Of a stretch of DNA of 10,883 nt, positions 6,423-10,883 are shown in pieces. Within the stretch, counting starts at the first letter, position 1. Each line of letters opens with the position of its first letter. Below the pieces are notes generated by a model that made no database searches, was not told where the DNA came from, and saw only the letters and a list, made by a program, of their open reading frames with translations. This DNA comes from JBOHBN01 sp050698355 (lineage in GTDB: Bacteria > Actinomycetota > Actinomycetes > Streptosporangiales > WHST01), in assembly GCA_050698355.1 (NCBI GenBank), contig JBOHBN010000095.1, positions 1 through 10,883 of the forward strand, read 5' to 3'. Position numbers and translations under genes: made by a program.

Positions 6423-6932
6423 ATGGAGTTGACGCTCATCCGGGGCGACATCATTGAGCAGGACGTCGACGCGATCGTCAACGCCGCCAACTCCTCGTTG
6501 CTCGGCGGCGGTGGCGTGGACGGCGCGATCCACCGCGGAGGCGGGCCGGCGATCCTGCGCGAGTGCAAGGAGCTGCGCCGCACCACGTACCCCGAGGGGC
6601 TCCCGACCGGGCAGGCGGTGGCTACGACGGCCGGTGAGCTGCCTGCCAGGTGGGTGATCCACACGGTCGGGCCGGTGTACGCCAAGAGCGAGGACCGCTC
6701 CGGGCAGCTCGCGTCGTGCTACCGCGAGTCGCTTCGAGTGGCCGACGAGCTCGGCGCCCGTACGGTCGCCTTCCCCGCGATCTCCACCGGCGTCTACCGC
6801 TATCCGCTCGACGATGCGGCCAAGATCGCCGTGACCACGGTCGGCGACGCGGCCACCGAGGTCACCGAGGCGCGGTTCGTGCTCTTCGACGGCAAGGCGT
6901 ATGAGGCGTTCACCCGGGCGATGACCGGCTGA
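6423..6932 (+). CDS. Macro-domain protein (ADP-ribose / O-acetyl-ADP-ribose hydrolase, YmdB/MacroD type)
   Basis: The 169-residue protein is a single macro domain over its whole length. It shows GDIIEQDVDAIVNAANSSLLGGGGVDGAIHRGGG (8-41), covering the ADP-ribose-binding Asn/Asp segment with Asn20, Asn23 and Asp33, and the phosphate-binding loop FPAISTGVYRYP (117-128). Length and motifs match MacroD/YmdB enzymes, which deacetylate O-acetyl-ADP-ribose and remove ADP-ribose from acidic residues. Cytosolic. AGGGG (6413-6417) lies five bases before the ATG, and the AlaX-type gene ends only 12 bases upstream, so the two probably share a transcript. A 48-base gap containing no obvious terminator separates it from mshA. 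The pairing with a tRNA editing gene suggests a housekeeping repair or quality-control role, but that is inference. Confidence 0.93.
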   Translation: MELTLIRGDIIEQDVDAIVNAANSSLLGGGGVDGAIHRGGGPAILRECKELRRTTYPEGLPTGQAVATTAGELPARWVIHTVGPVYAKSEDRSGQLASCYRESLRVADELGARTVAFPAISTGVYRYPLDDAAKIAVTTVGDAATEVTEARFVLFDGKAYEAFTRAMTG

Positions 6933-6980
6933 GGGAATGCCGCGGCACGCGGCGGTGGTTGCCTTCATGCGGAGGTGGTC

Positions 6981-8243
6981 ATGCGGCGCGTCGCGATGCT
7001 CGCAGTGCACACCTCGCCGCTGGACCAGCCGGGCAATGGCGATGCCGGCGGCATGAACGTGTACATGGTCGAGGTCGCGCGGCGCCTCGCGCAGCACGGC
7101 GTGGAGACAGAGATCTTCACCCGCAAGACCGCGAGTGATCTGCCGCCGACGGTGCCCGTCGCCGACGGCGTGATCGTCCGGCACATCCCGGCCGGCCCGT
7201 ACGAGGGGCTCGACAAGAACGACTTGGCGAGCCAGCTGTGCGCGCTCTGCGTCGGGATGCTGCACGCGGAGGCCAGGCACGAGCCCGGCTACTACGACCT
7301 GATCCACTCCCACTATTGGCTCTCCGGCCAGGTCGGCTGGGTCGCGAAGGAACGCTGGGGCGTCCCGCTCGTGCACAGCATGCACACGATGGCGAAGGTG
7401 AAGAACCGCATGCTGGCCGAGGGCGACCGCGCGGAGCCGGAGAGCCGCGTGATCGGCGAGAGCCAGGTCGTCTCGGCCGCCGACCGGCTCGTGGCGAACA
7501 CCGCGGACGAGGCACACCAGCTGGTGGAGCTGTACGGCGCCGACCCGGCACGTACGTCGAGCGTGCATCCCGGCGTCGACCTGCACGCGTTCACGCCCGG
7601 GCCCGCCGCCGAGGCGAGGCGCCGGCTCGGGCTGCCGCAGGACGCCGTCGTCCTGCTCTTCGCCGGCCGGATCCAGCCGCTCAAGGCACCCGACGTCGTG
7701 CTGCGTGCCGCCGCCCGGCTGGTCGCCGACCGCCCCGGTCTGCGCGACCGGCTGGTCGTCGCGGTCGTTGGTGGCCCGAGCGGCTCCGGTACCGGACATC
7801 CGGACGCGCTGGTACGGCTCGCGGAGTCGCTCGGCATCGGAGCGCTCGTCCGGTTCGTACCGCCGGCGTCGCAGGAGGTGCTCGCCGACTGGTACCGGTC
7901 CGCGACGGCGACCGTGGTGCCGTCGCACAACGAGTCGTTCGGCCTCGTCGCGGTCGAGTCGCAGGCCTGCGGGACGCCGGTCGTCGCGGCAGCGGTCGGC
8001 GGGCTCACCACTGCGGTCTCCGACGGCCGTTCCGGCCTGCTTGTACGCGGCCACGATCCCCGCGACTACGCCGCCGCGGTCGCCGCATTGATCGACGACC
8101 CCGCGCACCGAGAGCATCTGGCTGCCGGGGCGGTGCGGCACGCGTCGAGGTTCTCCTGGGCGGCGACCGCGCGGGGCGTGCTCGACGTGTACGCGGAGGC
8201 CGTCGCGGCGTACCGGACGGAGATGCGACAGTTGTCGGCATGA
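6981..8243 (+). CDS. mshA: D-inositol-3-phosphate glycosyltransferase MshA (mycothiol biosynthesis)
   Basis: The 420-residue GT-B enzyme (family GT4) moves GlcNAc from UDP-GlcNAc to 1L-myo-inositol 1-phosphate, the first committed step to mycothiol, the main actinobacterial thiol. The N-terminal acceptor domain opens VAMLAVHTSPLDQPGNGDAGGMNVYMVEVARRL (4-36), the MshA signature, and contains DLIHSHYWLSG (106-116) and HSMHTMAKVKN (132-142). The C-terminal donor domain has FAGRIQPLKAP (227-237; Arg230, Lys235) and the E-x7-E motif HNESFGLVAVES (316-327; Glu318, Glu326). I chose ATG 6981 because GGAGGTG (6971-6977) lies four bases before it; a GTG at 6975 falls inside that RBS. The YbjN gene overlaps its stop by ATGA. 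The order mshA-ybjN-like-gpmA matches Rv0486-Rv0489 of M. tuberculosis as I recall it. Confidence 0.97.
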   Translation: MRRVAMLAVHTSPLDQPGNGDAGGMNVYMVEVARRLAQHGVETEIFTRKTASDLPPTVPVADGVIVRHIPAGPYEGLDKNDLASQLCALCVGMLHAEARHEPGYYDLIHSHYWLSGQVGWVAKERWGVPLVHSMHTMAKVKNRMLAEGDRAEPESRVIGESQVVSAADRLVANTADEAHQLVELYGADPARTSSVHPGVDLHAFTPGPAAEARRRLGLPQDAVVLLFAGRIQPLKAPDVVLRAAARLVADRPGLRDRLVVAVVGGPSGSGTGHPDALVRLAESLGIGALVRFVPPASQEVLADWYRSATATVVPSHNESFGLVAVESQACGTPVVAAAVGGLTTAVSDGRSGLLVRGHDPRDYAAAVAALIDDPAHREHLAAGAVRHASRFSWAATARGVLDVYAEAVAAYRTEMRQLSA

Positions 8244-8725
8244 CCCCTGATCCGGTCTCGGTGCTGCGTACGGCGCTCGCCGACGCCGGCGTCGACTGGG
8301 AGGAATCCGAGCCGGGTTCGTTCGTGGCGACGCTGCCGGGAACCCACAAGCTGAAGACGACGTGCTCGCTCGTCGTCGGCGAGCACAGCGTGTCGGTCAA
8401 CGCGTTCGTCGTGCGCGCGCCGGACGAGAACCACGCCGCGTTCTACCGGTGGCTGCTCGAGCACAACCGGCGGATGTACGGGGTGTACTTCGCACTCGAC
8501 GCGCTCGGCGACGTGTACCTGGTGGGGCACCTGCCCGCGGCCGACGTCACCACACAGGAGGTCGACCGGGTGCTCGGCTGCGTTGTCGAGTACGCCGACG
8601 GCGGCTTCGACCGGCTGCTGGAGCTCGGCTTCCCCACCGCGATCCGCCGCGAGTGGGCATGGCGGGTCAGCCGCGGCGAGAGCCTCGCCAACCTGCGCGC
8701 GTTCTCCCATCTCGCCGACGAGTAG
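8240..8725 (+). CDS. YbjN-domain protein
   Basis: This 161-residue cytosolic protein matches the YbjN family (type III secretion chaperone-like fold). It opens LRTALADAGVDWEESEPGSFVATLPGTHKLKTTCSLVVG (9-47), continues with LLEHNRRMYGVYFALDALGDVYLVGHLP (72-99) and ends with a helical VLGCVVEYADGGFDRLLELGF (110-130). The motifs resemble the Rv0487-type protein between mshA and gpm1 in mycobacteria. The biochemical role is unknown; in E. coli, YbjN affects stress responses and motility, which may not apply here. Its ATG overlaps the mshA stop (ATGA) with no RBS of its own, so translation is probably coupled to mshA. Nine bases separate it from gpmA. Confidence 0.9.
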   Translation: MTPDPVSVLRTALADAGVDWEESEPGSFVATLPGTHKLKTTCSLVVGEHSVSVNAFVVRAPDENHAAFYRWLLEHNRRMYGVYFALDALGDVYLVGHLPAADVTTQEVDRVLGCVVEYADGGFDRLLELGFPTAIRREWAWRVSRGESLANLRAFSHLADE

Positions 8726-8734
8726 GGTCGCCGT

Positions 8735-9475
8735 ATGGCCACATTGGTGCTGCTACGGCACGGCGAGAGCGTGTGGAACGCCGAGGGGTTGTTCACCGGC
8801 TGGGTCGACGTCGACCTCTCCGCGGCGGGGGAGGAGGAGGCCCAACGCGCCGGCGACCAGCTGCTGGACGCGGCAATCCGGCCCGACATCGCGCACACCT
8901 CGGTGCTGCAGCGCGGCATCCGTACGGCGAACATCGCGCTGGACGGCTGCGAGCGGCTCTGGATCCCCGTACGGCGCACCTGGCGGTTGAACGAGCGCCA
9001 CTACGGCGCCCTGCAGGGCAAGAACAAGGCGCAGACGCGCGAGGAGTACGGCGAGAAGCAGTTCATGATCTGGCGCCGGTCGTACGACACGCCACCGCCG
9101 CCGATCGCGCCCGACGACGAGCTCGCCCAGACCGACGACCCGCGCTACGCAGACCTTCCGCCCGAGGCCGTACCGCGCACCGAGTGCCTGAAGGACGTGC
9201 TGGTGCGCATGCTGCCGTACTGGTACGACGCGTTGGTTCCCGACCTGCTCGCCGGCCGCACGGTGCTCGTCGCAGCGCACGGCAACTCGCTGCGGGCGCT
9301 GGTCAAGCACCTCGACGGCCTCACCGCCGAGGAGGTCGTCAAGCTGAACATCCCCACCGGCATCCCGCTTGTCTACGAGCTGGATGACGAGATGGGGGTC
9401 AAGTCCAAGGAGTACCTGGACCCGAAGGCCGCCGAGGAGGCCATCGCCGCGGTCGCGGCGCAGGGCAAGAAGTAG
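8735..9475 (+). CDS. gpmA: 2,3-bisphosphoglycerate-dependent phosphoglycerate mutase
   Basis: The 246-residue protein interconverts 3- and 2-phosphoglycerate in glycolysis and gluconeogenesis, through a phospho-histidine. It begins MATLVLLRHGESVWNAEGLFTGWVDVDLS: the RHGES motif gives the nucleophile His9, and TGW-DV-L is diagnostic of GpmA. Further hallmarks are LNERHYGALQGKNKAQ (85-100; Glu87), RRSYDTPPPP (114-123), and the second catalytic His in AAHGNSLRALVKHLDG (180-195; His182). NIPTGIPLVYEL marks the C-terminal part. Length fits the family. The RBS is weak (TAGGGTCGCCGT before the ATG), and the gene lies nine bases after the YbjN stop, so it is probably the end of the mshA transcript. 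A strong inverted repeat begins 25 bases after its stop. Confidence 0.97.
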   Translation: MATLVLLRHGESVWNAEGLFTGWVDVDLSAAGEEEAQRAGDQLLDAAIRPDIAHTSVLQRGIRTANIALDGCERLWIPVRRTWRLNERHYGALQGKNKAQTREEYGEKQFMIWRRSYDTPPPPIAPDDELAQTDDPRYADLPPEAVPRTECLKDVLVRMLPYWYDALVPDLLAGRTVLVAAHGNSLRALVKHLDGLTAEEVVKLNIPTGIPLVYELDDEMGVKSKEYLDPKAAEEAIAAVAAQGKK

Positions 9476-9500
9476 TGCGCGCCGCGCCCGTGCTGCCACG

Positions 9501-9544
9501 TTGTCAGTGCGTCATCGAGCTATAGGTCAACCACGCACTGACAA
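9501..9544. terminator. Probable intrinsic terminator after gpmA (perfect 12-bp inverted repeat)
   Basis: TTGTCAGTGCGT (9501-9512) and ACGCACTGACAA (9533-9544) are perfect inverted copies separated by 20 bases. Transcribed, they form a 12-bp stem just after gpmA. No T-tract follows, which is normal for the stem-only terminators of high-GC actinobacteria. The repeat could instead be an operator or a small dispersed repeat; the TTGTCAGTG arm reminds me of recurrent actinobacterial intergenic sequences. It ends about ten bases before the proposed -10 of the riboswitch transcript. Confidence 0.6.
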
Positions 9545-9554
9545 GTACGTCTAG

Positions 9555-9560
9555 TACAGT
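9555..9560 (+). promoter_or_regulatory. Candidate -10 box of the riboswitch transcript
   Basis: TACAGT fits TAnnnT and lies so that transcription would start near 9566-9568, just before the first riboswitch base at 9571. No good -35 hexamer is seen 16-18 bases upstream; that region falls in the right arm of the inverted repeat, which might affect expression. Confidence 0.35.
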
Positions 9561-9570
9561 TCCGCGCGTA

Positions 9571-9682
9571 GGTCATGAGCGCCAGCGCCAAGCCCCGGCT
9601 TGCTGGCCGGCAACCCTCCTCCGCGGTGGGGTGCCCCGGGTGAGGACCTGGCCCGGTGCGTGGGGCACCGGACAAGCGCGGA
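9571..9682 (+). promoter_or_regulatory. SAM-IV riboswitch aptamer
   Basis: The sequence follows the SAM-IV class (Rfam SAM-IV) nearly base for base as I remember it from mycobacteria: GGTCATGAG (9571-9579), GCCAGCG-CAAGCCCCGGC, TTGCTGGCCGGCAACCCTCC, CCGCGGTGGGGTGCCCCGGG and GGACC, closing P1. A 7-bp hairpin follows, CCGGTGC (9653-9659) with GCACCGG (9665-9671), then the conserved ACAAGCGCGG (9672-9681). The loop CCGCG (9621-9625) can pair with CGCGG (9677-9681), the class's extra pseudoknot. It senses S-adenosylmethionine and normally turns off sulfur amino-acid genes. P1 pairs GGTC (9571-9574) with GACC (9645-9648), but the next pair is A9575 opposite G9644, a mismatch. It controls, or once controlled, the downstream class V aminotransferase-like gene. 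Confidence 0.93.
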
Positions 9683-9716
9683 CCCCGTACCGCTTCCGGG
9701 GTCCCGGCCCGGAAGG
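9680..9716 (+). promoter_or_regulatory. Riboswitch expression platform with two exclusive hairpins and sequestered RBS
   Basis: Two 8-bp stems compete. GGACCCCG (9680-9687) can pair with CGGGGTCC (9697-9704). CTTCCGGG (9693-9700) can instead pair with CCCGGAAG (9708-9715), which buries the RBS GGAAGG (9711-9716) of the GTG at 9724. Bases 9697-9700 are shared, so both cannot form. The first stem also shares 9680-9681 with the aptamer pseudoknot strand. A simple reading is that SAM binding favours the RBS-hiding stem and shuts off translation. The stems are seen in the sequence; the switching direction is inferred. Confidence 0.6.
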
Positions 9717-9723
9717 TGTGCCA

Positions 9724-10883
9724 GTGACTGCTGTGCTCGAATCCTGTTCTCCGACCTCTGCGCCCCGCAAGGTCGTTCGCACTGCCGATGACGCGCACGT
9801 TCCCGGCATCGTCGGCGCCGGCCTCACCGTGCCGCTCGTGGACGGCGGCCGGGTGACGTACGCGAACCTCGACCACGCCGCGAGCGCCCCGGCGCTGACC
9901 GCCGTACGCGCCGCGGTGGACGCGTTCCTGCCCTGGTACGCGAGCGTGCACCGCGGCGCCGGGTTCGCCTCGCAGGTCTCGACCCGCGCGTACGAGGAAA
10001 GCCGGCCGGTGGTGCGCGACTTCGTCGGCGGCAGGCCGGACGACGCGGTCGTGTTCACCCGCAACACCACGGACGCCACCAACCTGCTCGCGCACTGCCT
10101 GCCGCGCGGCACGAACGTCGTCGTCTTCGAGACCTAGCACCACGCCAACCTGCTGCCGTGGCGCGACCGCGGGGTGACACAGCTCCTCGCACCCACCTCG
10201 GTCCGCGACGCCGTCGACAAGGTGGCTGTCGCCCTCGCGGCGGTTCCCGGGCCGGCGCTAGTTTGTGTGACCGGCGCGTCCAACGTCACCGGCGAGCTGT
10301 GGCCGGTCGCGGAAATCGCGCGGGTCGCACACGGGTACGGCGCGCGGGTCTTCCTGGATGCTGCGCAGCTCGCGCCGCACCGTCCGGTCGACATCGCGGC
10401 GCTGGGCGTCGACTACGTCGCGTTCTCCGGCCACAAGCTCTACGCCCCGTACGGGACGGGAGCGCTCGTGGGAAGGGCGGATTGGCTGGCGGCGGCGGAG
10501 CCGTTCCTCGTCGGCGGCGGCGCTTCGGCGGCCGTCCGGCCCGGCGGTGTCGAGTGGAAGGGCCTGCCGGAGCGGCAGGAGGCCGGTTCGCCGAACGTCG
10601 TTGGGACGTACGCGCTCGCGGCGGCCTGCCAGACTCTGCGTCGCGCCGGCCTGCCAGACTCTGCGTCGCGCCGGCCGTGATCAGCTGGCCAGGCGGGAGG
10701 AGCAGCTGACCGCGAGGCTCCGCGCCGGGCTGGCCCGGATCCGCGCCGTACGCGAGATGTCGCTGTTCGGGCCCGGGGAGGCCGAACGGGTGGGGACGCT
10801 GTCGTTCGTCCTGGACGGCTGGGACAGCGGACGGCTCGCCGCGGTGCTCTCCGCCGAGTACGGGATCGGCGTCCGCGACGGCT
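9724..10883 (+). pseudogene. Broken class V aminotransferase / cysteine desulfurase-like gene (partial at window edge)
   Basis: Start GTG 9724 has GGAAGG seven bases upstream. The reading frame is a fold-type I PLP enzyme of class V, similar to actinobacterial cysteine desulfurase-like/EgtE-related proteins: YANLDHAASAPAL, PWYASVHRGAG, VVFTRNTTDATNLL, then after the break HHANLLPW, VTGASNVTGE, FLDAAQLAPHRPVD (PLP-ring Asp) and AFSGHKLYAPYGTG (PLP Lys codon 10435-10437). Two lesions break it: an amber codon, TAG at 10135, where relatives, as I recall them, have Glu before His-His; and a 25-bp tandem duplication (10626-10675), which leads to TGA at 10678. Reading one copy resumes the frame at CGT 10676 (RDQLARREEQLTARLRAGL) to the window end. 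The first product would be 137 residues without the PLP lysine. It follows a SAM-IV riboswitch, so a role in sulfur or methionine metabolism is likely for the intact ancestor. Confidence 0.88.
10626..10675 (+). repeat. Exact 25-bp tandem duplication causing a frameshift
   Basis: Bases 10626-10650 and 10651-10675 are identical (unit starts CTGCCAGACTCTGCG and ends CGCCGGC), and the 25-base period holds over 10622-10676. Since 25 is not a multiple of three, the second copy shifts the frame; removing it restores the conserved protein. Replication slippage is the simplest cause. An assembly error is possible. Confidence 0.93.

Noticed and set aside
6933..6970. Terminator between the macro-domain gene and mshA
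   Set aside because: CCGCGG and GCGGC stretches allow only short, imperfect stems; nothing convincing is seen.
6039..8141. 700-codon open frame on the minus strand
   Set aside because: It lies opposite the AlaX, macro-domain and mshA genes, whose proteins are clearly recognised. Its own translation is low-complexity Arg/Gly/His-rich, as expected for antisense of GC-rich coding DNA.
10135..10137. TAG as a recoded codon (pyrrolysine or programmed readthrough)
   Set aside because: The expected residue there is Glu, no recoding element is seen, and the same gene has a second frame-breaking lesion, so a nonsense mutation is simpler.
10626..10675. 25-bp repeat as an attachment site or start of a CRISPR array
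   Set aside because: The copies abut with no spacer, lie within coding sequence and have no integrase or cas gene nearby; a tandem duplication explains them.

Overview
The window is high-GC DNA with GTG and ATG starts, strong third-position GC and tightly packed genes. It carries a mycothiol gene (mshA), an HbhA-like protein, a DUF2516 protein and an actinobacterial-type SAM-IV riboswitch. All of this points to an actinobacterial chromosome. Gene order supports it: XRE regulator, HbhA-like protein and DUF2516 protein match, from memory, Rv0474-Rv0476 of Mycobacterium tuberculosis, and mshA, YbjN-domain protein and gpmA match Rv0486, Rv0487 and Rv0489. The genus cannot be fixed from the sequence.

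Layout. 1-2224 (+): XRE regulator, HbhA-like Lys/Ala/Thr-rich protein, a ~122-bp element bounded by 15/16 inverted repeats, a DUF2516 membrane protein and an alpha/beta-hydrolase-fold protein that overlaps it. 2205-4487: an accessory module. A FAD-dependent monooxygenase and a cupin (both -, ATGA overlap) diverge from a TetR regulator (+); the gap between them holds palindromic repeats that look like operators. 4496-5350 (-): a secreted GH25 lysozyme. 5351-5672: a gene-poor leader with one doubtful 40-codon ORF and small competing hairpins. 5673-9475 (+): an AlaX-type Ala-tRNA editing protein, a macro-domain protein, MshA, a YbjN-domain protein and phosphoglycerate mutase, all close together or overlapping. 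9476-9723: a 12-bp inverted repeat that is a probable terminator, a possible -10 box, then a SAM-IV riboswitch with an apparent RBS-sequestering expression platform. 9724-10883 (+): a class V aminotransferase / cysteine desulfurase-like gene that runs off the window.

The most notable feature is this last locus. The riboswitch core looks almost canonical, but the gene it would control is broken twice. An amber codon replaces the Glu I expect just before the PLP-site His-His pair (10135), and an exact 25-bp tandem duplication (10626-10675) shifts the frame; reading only one copy restores the family reading frame to the window edge. It looks like a recently dead SAM-controlled sulfur or PLP enzyme gene behind an orphan riboswitch, and one riboswitch P1 pair is also mismatched. 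I found no CRISPR array, rRNA, tRNA, phage gene or transposase gene, and no clear new multi-gene system.
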